Assembly (NCBI GenBank): GCA_963774155.1
Contig: CAVZDW010000004.1
Span: 1-64,000, forward strand
DNA from: DASSUW01 sp963774155
GTDB lineage: Bacteria > Actinomycetota > Thermoleophilia > Solirubrobacterales > Solirubrobacteraceae
Length of the DNA stretch: 64,000 bases
Direction: 5' to 3'
Shown here in pieces: positions 46,486 to 53,243 of the stretch (position 1 is its first letter; the number at the start of each line of letters is the position of its first letter). The position numbers and the translations under genes are program-made. The notes under the pieces are model-generated. The model made no database searches, was not told the DNA's origin, and saw nothing but the letters and a program-made list of their open reading frames with translations.

Positions 46486-46509
46486 CGTCTCGAGCCGCAC
46501 CGGCGTCGG

Positions 46510-46515
46510 TACGCT
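46510..46515 (+). promoter_or_regulatory. -10 box TACGCT, leaderless start of 27-residue ORF
   Basis: TACGCT ends 8 nt before GTG 46524. Confidence 0.35.
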
Positions 46516-46523
46516 GGAAGCCC

Positions 46524-46607
46524 GTGCCGCGCTTCTGGCTCTACACCCAGGCCGCCATCGTCATCTTCGTGGTGGCCGGGATGATCATCGCGCTGACCAA
46601 GCTCTGA
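46524..46607 (+). CDS. 27-residue single-span membrane peptide
   Basis: GTG to TGA encodes 27 residues: a short start with PRFWLYTQA, then an uninterrupted hydrophobic helix AAIVIFVVAGMIIALT ending in Lys-Leu. This is a clean one-pass membrane peptide, unlike random GC-rich ORFs. A TAnnnT box lies 8 nt upstream and GGAAG 3 nt before the GTG. It overlaps the 3' end of the convergent CpsB-type gene by 23 bp. The function is unknown; small membrane peptides often modulate larger membrane proteins. Confidence 0.6.
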   Translation: MPRFWLYTQAAIVIFVVAGMIIALTKL

Positions 46608-47355
46608 ACCGCCGCGCGAGGTTGCCCCGCGGGCGCGGCAGCGGCGGGCGCGGGGGCAGCGGCTCCCCGGCCAGGATGGCTGCGGGCGCGGCGCTCGTCA
46701 TCCACTCGAACTGGTCCTCGCCGACCACGCTGGAGGCGATGCGGAGGTCCGGCGAGCGGTGCGCGGGGTCGTGGGCGTCGGAGGCCACGATATGGACGAG
46801 ACCCTTGTGGAGCATCGTCTCGGCGACCTGCTGGGCGACGCCGCCGAACGCCCCGGCCAGCGAGCCGCTGGTGACCTGCGCGAGCGCGCCGCGCTCGATC
46901 AGGCCGGCGAGCCGCTGCGGCTCGCGCTGGAAGCTGGGCGAGCGCTCCGGGTGGGCGAGCAGGACCTCGAAGCCGCGCCGCCGGAGGTCGTCCACCATCG
47001 GCCCCATCCCCGAGCCGACCGGGGAGAACGGGCACTCGAGGAGCACGTACGGCCCGCCGCCGAGCGAGATCCGGCGCAGCTCGTCGTCGTCCAGCTCGGG
47101 CAGGCGCGAGGGGGCGACCTCGCCCCCGGCCAGGAGCTCGAGGCCGATGTCCTCGCCGGCGAAGCGGGCGGCCAGGGCCTCGCGGGCCGCCTCGAGCTCC
47201 TCGATGGCGATGCCGTAGCCGTTGTTGACGTGCGAGGTCGTGGCGATGGCCCGCGTCCCCGACGCCGTGGCGACCCGGGCCATCTCGAGCGCCTCGTCGA
47301 CCGACGCGGGGCCGTCGTCGAGTCCCGGGAGGATGTGGGAGTGGAGGTCGATCAC
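46585..47355 (-). CDS. CpsB/YwqE-type tyrosine-protein phosphatase (PHP fold)
   Basis: A 256-residue PHP-domain metal-dependent phosphatase. Metal-ligand motifs: MIDLHSHILPGLDDG at the N-terminus, TTSHVNNG, VLLAHPERSPSFQ and HIVASDAHDP. CpsB-type enzymes dephosphorylate tyrosine kinases that control capsule or exopolysaccharide export. No polysaccharide cluster is adjacent, so it acts in trans or on another substrate; a histidinol-phosphatase-like activity is the alternative. Start: ATG 47355, with the catalytic motif beginning at residue 1. Confidence 0.9.
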   Translation of the reverse strand: MIDLHSHILPGLDDGPASVDEALEMARVATASGTRAIATTSHVNNGYGIAIEELEAAREALAARFAGEDIGLELLAGGEVAPSRLPELDDDELRRISLGGGPYVLLECPFSPVGSGMGPMVDDLRRRGFEVLLAHPERSPSFQREPQRLAGLIERGALAQVTSGSLAGAFGGVAQQVAETMLHKGLVHIVASDAHDPAHRSPDLRIASSVVGEDQFEWMTSAAPAAILAGEPLPPRPPLPRPRGNLARRFRAWSAR

Positions 47356-47432
47356 GAGATCACGGGAACCGGCGGGCTCGTCCCGCGGGCGTGGTTATGA
47401 TCGCGCGCCGGACGGCGACCACAGGAGATGGC

Positions 47433-47876
47433 ATGTTCGGGACGATCGTGGTGGGCACCGACGGGTCGCACACGGCCGGGGAGGCGGTGCGCGAGGCGGT
47501 CGAGCTCGCGAAGGCAGTCGGGGCGTCGATCGAGCTCGTCTCGGCGTACGAGCCGGTCCCCAACCAGCGGCTGCGGGAGGAGACCCGCCAGGCGCCGGAG
47601 GACATGCAGTGGATGGTCAACCCGCGCGAGGACGTCGACGCGACCCTCAAGGACGCCGCCGAGAAGGTCGAGGCCGCCGGCGTCAGCGTGAACACCTACG
47701 CCCGCGAGGGCGACCCGGCGGACGCCATCCTCGACGTCGCCGAGGAGCGCGGGGCCGACCTCATCGTGGTCGGCAACAAGGGCATGACCGGCGCGAAGCG
47801 GTTCCTGCTCGGGTCGGTGCCGAACAAGGTCTCGCACCACGCGCCCTGCTCGGTGCTGATCATCCGGACGACCTAG
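47433..47876 (+). CDS. Universal stress protein (UspA family)
   Basis: A 147-residue UspA protein: TIVVGTDGSHTAGEAVREAV start, C-terminal ADLIVVGNKGMTGAKRFLLGSVPNKVSHHAPCSVLII. The ATP-binding G-x2-G-x9-G-S motif is complete. The ATG at 47433 is chosen because it follows AGGAG at good spacing and aligns with the family start. Upstream TATGAT near 47396 could be its -10. The stop shares CTAG (47873-47876) with the convergent subtilase. Confidence 0.93.
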   Translation: MFGTIVVGTDGSHTAGEAVREAVELAKAVGASIELVSAYEPVPNQRLREETRQAPEDMQWMVNPREDVDATLKDAAEKVEAAGVSVNTYAREGDPADAILDVAEERGADLIVVGNKGMTGAKRFLLGSVPNKVSHHAPCSVLIIRTT

Positions 47877-49252
47877 GGAGCGACCGGGACCTGCGGGTTG
47901 GTCGCGGTCGCGACGTCGAGCCGGCCGGAGCCGTAGGCCTCGTCGTAGCCGGGGATGCCGGCATCGGTCGCCGTGGCCTGGAGGCGCGCCTGGACCGCCG
48001 AGGGCGCCGGGTCCGGCCCGAGGATCCCGGAGGCGATGACCAGCGCGGCGGCGGCCGAGACGTGCGGCGCGGCCATCGAGGTGCCGATGAAGCCGCTCGG
48101 CAGCCCGAAGCGCCGGTAGCTGGACGTGCGGCCCGGAGCGCTCAGCGTGCCGGCCCAGGGGAAGGTCGTCTGATAGATGTCGCGGCCGTCGGGCAGGCCC
48201 TGCGGGCACGTCGGGTCCGCGGCGTCCTCGCCGCCGCCCGGCGCCACGAGATCGAGGCCCTGGCCGATGTTGGAGTAGCTCGCGCGGCAGCCGTGCTCGG
48301 TCGTCGCTCCCACGGCGATCACCGAGGGAGCGCGCGCTGGGTAGGAGATCGCGGTGCGCTCGAAGTTGCCGGCCGCGGCCACGACGACCACGCCGTGCCG
48401 GTTGGCGTAGCGCACGGCGGCCAGCACGTCTGGGATGTCCCCGGCCGTGAACTGCCGCTCGGTGTCGTCGAACTCGAAGGAGAGGTTGATGACGTCGGCG
48501 TCGTTCCTCACCGCGAAGCGGATGCCCTCGGTGATGGCCGCGCTGTCGCCCTCGCCGCGCTCGTTGAGCACGCGGACGGGCATGATCTTGGCGCCGTAGG
48601 CCAGGCCGGTGACGCCGCGGTCGTTGCCCGTGCTCTCGCCGATCGTGCTGGCCACGTGGGTGCCGTGGCCGTTCTGGTCGTGCGGGAAGCGATCGTCCTT
48701 CACGAAGTCGTAGCCGCGCACGAAGTCTCCGGCCGAGAAGTCCGTCGACTTCTTGAAGCCGCGCCGGGTCCGGTAGGCCACGCCGGTGTCGAGCACCGCC
48801 ACGACCGCGGTGCGCCCGCCCGGGCGCCCGACGTCGATCAGGTGCTGCCAGGCATCCGGCGCGTTGACGCCGGCGCCGGGCAGGAAGTTCCACTGCAGGT
48901 CCTGCCAGCCGCCGGGCACGCCGGAGCGGCCAGGGTCGGACGGGACCCAGCCGCTGAGCCGCGCGACGGCGTTGGGCGCGGCGGTCGCGACCTCGGGCCG
49001 CGTCTCCAGCTCGCGCACCGTGGCGTCGACGCTCTGGCCGTCCTTGATCTGCAGCACCCGCGTGCGTGGCGCGAAGGCACGCGGCGCACCGACGCCCGTG
49101 GCACGCTGCACGGCGGCGCGCTCGGCCTTGTCGACCCCGCGGGCGTAGCGCACGACGACCTCGCCTGGCTCGAACGGCGCGGCCACCGCGGGCGCGGCGG
49201 TGCCGAGCGCGAGCGCGGCGACGAGCGGGGGGAGCAGGCGGGACGGCTTCAT
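47873..49252 (-). CDS. Secreted S8 family serine peptidase (subtilase)
   Basis: A 459-residue exported subtilisin-like protease: Sec signal peptide (about 1-25), an inhibitor-I9-like propeptide (about 28-95, GEVVVRYARGVDKAERAAVQ), and the catalytic domain with Asp155 (VLDTGV), His196 (NGHGTHVAST), oxyanion Asn296 (AAAGNF) and Ser392 (GTSMAAPH). All key residues are intact. No C-terminal extension or anchor, so a free extracellular protease. The ATG at 49252 begins just before the signal peptide; an ATG at 49276 would add 8 residues. Confidence 0.93.
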   Translation of the reverse strand: MKPSRLLPPLVAALALGTAAPAVAAPFEPGEVVVRYARGVDKAERAAVQRATGVGAPRAFAPRTRVLQIKDGQSVDATVRELETRPEVATAAPNAVARLSGWVPSDPGRSGVPGGWQDLQWNFLPGAGVNAPDAWQHLIDVGRPGGRTAVVAVLDTGVAYRTRRGFKKSTDFSAGDFVRGYDFVKDDRFPHDQNGHGTHVASTIGESTGNDRGVTGLAYGAKIMPVRVLNERGEGDSAAITEGIRFAVRNDADVINLSFEFDDTERQFTAGDIPDVLAAVRYANRHGVVVVAAAGNFERTAISYPARAPSVIAVGATTEHGCRASYSNIGQGLDLVAPGGGEDAADPTCPQGLPDGRDIYQTTFPWAGTLSAPGRTSSYRRFGLPSGFIGTSMAAPHVSAAAALVIASGILGPDPAPSAVQARLQATATDAGIPGYDEAYGSGRLDVATATNPQVPVAP

Positions 49253-49386
49253 GATCGGCGGCGACGGTGCCGCCATTTGAGCGGTCCGCCTCCGTAGAAC
49301 ATCATGGGCGGCCCGAAGTTACGGAACAAGAACGAAACGCGTTTTCTTTGATACAGAACTCTTTCTTTCCGCGCGAGGAGTACTTC

Positions 49387-49815
49387 ATGCGGCTCGCGCT
49401 GCGCGAGGCCGAACGGGCCCTCTCGCACGACGACGTCCCGGTCGGCGCCGTCCTCGTCCACGGCGGCGAGGTGGCCGGGGTCGGGCACAACGAGCGCGAG
49501 CTCCGGCAGGACCCGACCGCCCACGCCGAGACGATAGCCATCCGCGAGGCCGCCCGGACGATCGGCTCCTGGCGGCTGCTGGACACGGTCCTCTATGTGA
49601 CGCTCGAGCCCTGCGCGATGTGCGCGGGCGCGATCGTCCTGGCGCGCATCCCGCGCGTGGTCTACGGGGCCGTCGACCCCAAGGCCGGAGCCGCGGGCTC
49701 CGTGCTCGACGTGCTCGCCGAGCCGCGTCTCAACCACCGCCCGGACGTCGCCGGAGGGCTGCTGGCGGAGGAGTGCGGCGAGCTGCTCCGGGCGTTCTTC
49801 CGCTCGCGCCGCTGA
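49387..49815 (+). CDS. tadA: tRNA-specific adenosine deaminase
   Basis: A 142-residue cytidine-deaminase-fold enzyme that converts A34 to inosine in tRNA-Arg(ACG); that tRNA is encoded at 2756-2829. Zinc and catalytic residues are His46 and Glu48 (HAETIAI) with Cys76 and Cys79 (PCAMC). VPVGAVLV and the ARIPRVVYGAVDPKAGAAGS substrate loop are typical. The start ATG at 49387 has GAGGAG at ideal spacing; a TTG at 49348 would add 13 residues that partly fit the family N-terminus. An unusually AT-rich stretch (about 49316-49370) just upstream probably holds the promoter. Confidence 0.9.
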   Translation: MRLALREAERALSHDDVPVGAVLVHGGEVAGVGHNERELRQDPTAHAETIAIREAARTIGSWRLLDTVLYVTLEPCAMCAGAIVLARIPRVVYGAVDPKAGAAGSVLDVLAEPRLNHRPDVAGGLLAEECGELLRAFFRSRR

Positions 49816-49838
49816 GCCTGGCACGGCCGCCGAATCGC

Positions 49839-49844
49839 TACCCT
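49839..49844 (+). promoter_or_regulatory. -10 box TACCCT of tRNA-Ser(CGA)
   Basis: TACCCT ends 14 nt before the mature tRNA, in the context GAATCGCTA also seen at the other tRNA-Ser gene. Confidence 0.5.
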
Positions 49845-49858
49845 GCACACCTCACCCC

Positions 49859-49948
49859 GGAGGGGTGCGAGAGTGGTTGAATCGGGCGGTCTCGAAAACC
49901 GTTGTGTGGGTAACCCCTGCACCGAGGGTTCGAATCCCTCCCCCTCCG
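49859..49948 (+). tRNA. tRNA-Ser (anticodon CGA)
   Basis: Class II tRNA of 90 nt with a long variable arm. Acceptor GGAGGGG pairs with CCCCTCC (49941-49947), discriminator G49948. The anticodon stem CGGT/ACCG encloses CTCGAAA, giving CGA for UCG codons. The T-loop is GGTTCGAATCC. No CCA is encoded. The frame of the convergent DUF559-type gene runs antisense through it. Confidence 0.95.
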
Positions 49949-50711
49949 CTTAGGCCCAGCAGCGACAGCGAAGCGCCGGGCCTCACGCCGCTCGTCGCGC
50001 TCCAGTCGCCGGTGCGTGACGCGGACCACCCTGAAGCCGGCCGTGACGAGGTCCGCGTCGCGGTCCCGGTCGGCCTCGAAGTCCTGGTGGAACGCGCGGC
50101 CGTCGAGCTCGGCGATCAGGCGCTCGTCGCGCCAGAGCATGTCGACCTCGTAGCCGGCCACCCGCTGGTTGACCTCGGGGCGGGGGAGTCCGTGGCGGTC
50201 GAGGAAGGCGAGGAAGGCGTCCTCGAGGACCGAGCGGGTCGGGGTGCGGTCGTCCTTGATGAGGTGGGCGAGCCGCGCGTCGTTCAGTGCGCGGGTGAGG
50301 GAGGCGGGGTCGAGGATCCGGCGCAGGTCGAACAGGGTGCGCTGTGCGGTGGTGACCGGGATGCCGTAGTGGCGCGTGACGTCTGCGCCCGTGAGCGTGC
50401 GCGAGCGGTGGACGCGGACGCCGTTGACGCGGTGGTCGGTCCGGGCCGTGACGTCGATCGTCTCCGGCGTGCGGCCGAGGCCCCAGAGCGCGGCGGCGGA
50501 GCGGTGGCTGAGCACGGCGCCCGGGCCGCAGGCCAGGACGGCGGCCATGGCGCGGGCGTGTGGTGACGGCGGGCGGTGGCCGACGGCGTAGACGCCGCGG
50601 TGGATGCGGATCAGCTCGCCGGTTCTCGACTCGGTGGGCGATGGCGTTGCGGTCCAACCCCGCACTAAGGAGCTGGGCGCGGGTGACCATCCCGTGCTGG
50701 CTGGACGCCAG

Positions 50712-50753
50712 CGTGCTGACTTTGCGCTGACATAGCGAGGACTAGTCAGCACG
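50712..50753. repeat. Inverted repeat upstream of the AbiEi-like gene
   Basis: Perfect 10-bp arms CGTGCTGACT (50712-50721) and AGTCAGCACG (50744-50753) with a 22-bp centre. It lies just upstream of the gene start, comparable in size and position to palindrome B before the related gene at 57662. It may be an operator or a small palindromic element. Confidence 0.6.
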
Positions 50754-50770
50754 GCCGGAATCTCACCCCC

Positions 50771-51640
50771 TCAATGCCGGTGTTTCTCGAACCAATGATC
50801 GGCATACGGCTCAGCATTGAACGGCGGCACCTCGACGTAGCCGGCCGAGCGATACAGAGCGATCGCCTCGACGAGCGAGCCGTTGGTCTCCAGCCGCACG
50901 ACGTCCCCCGCCCGTGCCTCGAGCTCGGCCAGGAGCCGCCGCCCCAGCCCCAGCCCGCGCGCCGACTCGCTCACCCACATCCGCTTGAGCTCGGTCGGCT
51001 CGCCCGGATGGAACTTCAGCGCCCCGCACCCGACCGGCTCGTTCGCCAATCGCGCGACGAGCAGGAGCCCGGCCGGCGGCCGCAGCTCCGGCGCGTCCGC
51101 GGAGATGCTCAAGGCCGGATCGAACCCGCCGGGGAACCGCTGGTCGAGCTCGGTGACGTAGGCGCCCAGGCAGAACCGCGCGTCCGGCTCGAGCGGGTCG
51201 GCCGGCTCGATCCGCACCATGGCCAGCGTGAACAGGCGCTCGACGTCGCGCATCGCGTCCACGAGCCGCTGACGCTGCGGGTCCGTGAGCGGGACCAGGA
51301 ACGACTCGGCCAGCTCGTCGCTGCGACGGTCGTACAGCGCGCGCTCGCGACGGCCGGCTTCGGTGAGCCGTGCCGTCCGCACGCGCCGGTCCGGCTCGCC
51401 CGCCGTCACGGTCACCAGCCCGTCGCGCTCGAGGCTGCGCAGGAGCCGGCTGAGGTACCCGGAGTCGAGATCGAGCCGCGCCCGGAGCGAGCGGACGTCG
51501 CACCCGGAGCCGATCTCCCACAGGACGCGGGCCTCGCCCAGCGGGCGCTCGCGCGTGAGGAAGTGGTCGTCGAGCGCCCCGACGCGCTGCGTCACGACCC
51601 GGTTGAAGCGGCGGACCTGCGCGACCATCCCCGGCTCCAT
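50771..51640 (-). CDS. MarR-GNAT fusion: regulator with acetyltransferase domain
   Basis: 289 residues. N-terminal MarR winged helix (about 5-140: LTRERPLGEARVLWEIGSG, LDSGYLSRLLRSLERDGLV, GEPDRRVRTARLTEAGR) and C-terminal GNAT domain (about 150-289: RMWVSESARGLGLGRRLLAELEARA, AIALYRSAGYVEV). The protein probably represses transcription and acetylates a small molecule or protein; substrate unknown. A perfect MarR-like palindrome overlaps a consensus promoter directly before its ATG, so autoregulation is strongly suggested and the mRNA is predicted leaderless. Confidence 0.92.
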   Translation of the reverse strand: MEPGMVAQVRRFNRVVTQRVGALDDHFLTRERPLGEARVLWEIGSGCDVRSLRARLDLDSGYLSRLLRSLERDGLVTVTAGEPDRRVRTARLTEAGRRERALYDRRSDELAESFLVPLTDPQRQRLVDAMRDVERLFTLAMVRIEPADPLEPDARFCLGAYVTELDQRFPGGFDPALSISADAPELRPPAGLLLVARLANEPVGCGALKFHPGEPTELKRMWVSESARGLGLGRRLLAELEARAGDVVRLETNGSLVEAIALYRSAGYVEVPPFNAEPYADHWFEKHRH

Positions 51641-51641
51641 T

Positions 51642-51675
51642 CTCTGACTTTAGTCAGAGGTCGCTCGGCGGTCAA
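51642..51675 (-). promoter_or_regulatory. Promoter and overlapping palindromic operator of the MarR-GNAT gene
   Basis: On the minus strand TTGACC (51670-51675), a 17-bp spacer and TAAAGT (51647-51652) make a textbook sigma-70 promoter, with 6 nt from the -10 to the ATG. The palindrome CTCTGACT-TT-AGTCAGAG (51642-51659) covers the -10 box, so bound repressor would block RNA polymerase. Confidence 0.75.
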
Positions 51676-51707
51676 CAACCCGGCGGCAGCCGCCCACGCA
51701 CGGGCGC

Positions 51708-52256
51708 TCATGGACGCTCACGGTACGTGAACTGGATCGGCGCGCTGCTGGCCTCGGTCTCCCACGCGCTGGTCGCATCGGCCCAGACGGTGCCCGCGGC
51801 GGATGCCGGCTCCCCGTCGGGGCACGTCAGGGCGTAGCGCACGCTCCGCGTGAGCTCGGTCGGGACGAGCACGCCGGGCGGGATCCGTGGCCGCGCGATC
51901 TCGGGCGGCGGGAAGTAGCGGATGAGCGGGCGGACGTCGTCGCCGCAGCGGAGCCGCGCGTGCAGGCTCACGCGGATCCGCGCCATGCCCTGCTTGTCGC
52001 GGCCGATCGCCGTCGGCCGCAGCACCGGTGAATCGAGCCGGACCGCGGCCGCGTCGCCGCCGGATGCCGTCTCTGCCGCGGCGAGGCTCAGCACGGCGGT
52101 GGGAGCGGTTCGGTCGGTCTCCGGCACGCGGACGGTCGCCGGCTCAGCGCCGTGGCCGGCGGGCATCCCGGCGTCCGGCGCCGCCACCCGGGGCCGCGGG
52201 TCGGGCTCGCTTCCGCAGCCCGCGAGGAGAACGAGCAGGATCATCAGCCGCCGCAT
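51708..52256 (-). CDS. Hypothetical lipoprotein
   Basis: A 182-residue protein with a short lipoprotein signal (MILLVLLAGCGS, C14), a Pro/Ala-rich disordered stretch (to about 60) and a small beta-rich C-terminal domain containing two Cys (RLRCGDDVR, ALTCPDGEP) that may form a disulphide. No family is recognised. A minus-strand TAGGGT box ends 8 nt before the ATG. It is divergent from the LysR regulator (70 bp between starts) and may be controlled by it. Confidence 0.75.
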   Translation of the reverse strand: MRRLMILLVLLAGCGSEPDPRPRVAAPDAGMPAGHGAEPATVRVPETDRTAPTAVLSLAAAETASGGDAAAVRLDSPVLRPTAIGRDKQGMARIRVSLHARLRCGDDVRPLIRYFPPPEIARPRIPPGVLVPTELTRSVRYALTCPDGEPASAAGTVWADATSAWETEASSAPIQFTYRERP

Positions 52257-52264
52257 CGCCACCG

Positions 52265-52270
52265 ACCCTA
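52265..52270 (-). promoter_or_regulatory. -10 box TAGGGT, leaderless start of the lipoprotein gene
   Basis: On the minus strand TAGGGT ends 8 nt before the ATG at 52256. Confidence 0.45.
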
Positions 52271-52314
52271 CGGTCCGTCCGCGGCAACGAGAAATCGCGG
52301 CTCGACGCGTCTCA

Positions 52315-52320
52315 TAAGCT
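52315..52320 (+). promoter_or_regulatory. -10 box TAAGCT, leaderless start of the LysR gene
   Basis: TAAGCT ends 6 nt before the ATG at 52327. Confidence 0.5.
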
Positions 52321-52326
52321 CCGTGC

Positions 52327-53220
52327 ATGAGGCTCGATCCGCGGCTCCTGCGGCCGTTCGTCGCCCTCGCCGACGAGCTCCACTTCGGGCGCGCGGCGGA
52401 GCGCCTGCACGTGACCCAGCCCGCGCTGAGCCAGCAGATCGCCCGGCTCGAGCGCCAGCTCGGCGTGCGGCTCTTCGATCGCACGCGCACCCGCGTGGAG
52501 CTGACGGAAGCGGGTGAGGACATGCTCGCGGCCGCTCGCACCGCGGTGCAGGCGGCCGATGCGGCCCTCGACGTCGCGCTCGCCCATGCGGACGGCGAGC
52601 GCGGCGAGCTGCGGCTCGGGCTCTCGCCCGGGGCGCACTACGTCGCCCAGGGCCTGCTGGCCGAGTTCGCCCGCCGGAGCCCCGACGTTCGCGTGCGCGC
52701 CCACACCGACAGCTCGGGCGCGCTCGCGGCGCAGGTGGCCGAGGGCCGCCTCGAGCTGGCGCTCGGTTTCTGCACCGAACCGCGCGCCGGCGTCGTCTGC
52801 GAGAGGCTGCGGGACGAGCCGGTGGTGGTCGCCGTCGGGACCGGCCATCCGCTCGCCGTGCGCGACGCGGTGACGCTCGTCGAGCTGGCCGCCGAGCGCT
52901 TCGCGCAGGTGGACTCCCATGACGGTGCGGGCTACAACCGCGCCGTCACCGAGCTCTGCCGGGCCGCCGGCTTCGAGCCTCGCGTCCGGGATGCCGCGCA
53001 GGGCCCAATGGCCTGGGAGACCGCGGTGCGGAGCGAGGGATGCGTCGGCCTCACCACGCGCTCCTCGTCGCCGTCCACGGCACGCGACGTCCGCCTGCTC
53101 GAGCTGCGCCCGCCGGCCGCCTTCCCGCTCGAGCTTGTGCAGCCCTCCGGGCCTGAGACGGCGCGCCGGCCGGCCGCCCGTGCGTTCGCGGCGCTGGCGC
53201 GCGACCGCAAGCTTCTCTGA
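52327..53220 (+). CDS. LysR-family transcriptional regulator
   Basis: A 297-residue LysR protein. The N-terminal winged helix (about 3-62: LLRPFVALADELHFGRAAERLHVTQPALSQQIARLERQLGVRLFDRT) is unmistakable; the C-terminal effector-binding domain (about 92-290) begins with LRLGLSPGAHYV. It normally senses a small-molecule inducer and controls a divergent gene, here the lipoprotein at 51708-52256, or the CocE-type hydrolase 23 bp downstream on the same strand. Confidence 0.93.
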   Translation: MRLDPRLLRPFVALADELHFGRAAERLHVTQPALSQQIARLERQLGVRLFDRTRTRVELTEAGEDMLAAARTAVQAADAALDVALAHADGERGELRLGLSPGAHYVAQGLLAEFARRSPDVRVRAHTDSSGALAAQVAEGRLELALGFCTEPRAGVVCERLRDEPVVVAVGTGHPLAVRDAVTLVELAAERFAQVDSHDGAGYNRAVTELCRAAGFEPRVRDAAQGPMAWETAVRSEGCVGLTTRSSSPSTARDVRLLELRPPAAFPLELVQPSGPETARRPAARAFAALARDRKLL

Positions 53221-53243
53221 CCGCTGACGTTCAAGAACTTGTG

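Larger units (their letters stand above)
49838..50690 (-). pseudogene. AbiEi-like/DUF559 (Vsr-like endonuclease fold) gene, frameshifted
   Basis: The N-terminus (MVTRAQLLSAGLDRNAIAHRVE) is the winged-helix AbiEi antitoxin-like module. The rest (GELIRIHRGVYAVGHR..., VHRSRTL, GIPVTTAQRTLFDL, then MLWRDERLIAELDGRAFHQDFEADRDRDADL) is the effector-like region with a DUF559/Vsr-type nuclease core (E-L-D-G-R). The halves are in different frames; one extra T near 50623-50624 (plus strand) explains it. The restored protein is about 245 residues before the frame runs antisense into tRNA-Ser. No cognate toxin is nearby, so a classical AbiE system is not supported. Confidence 0.75.
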
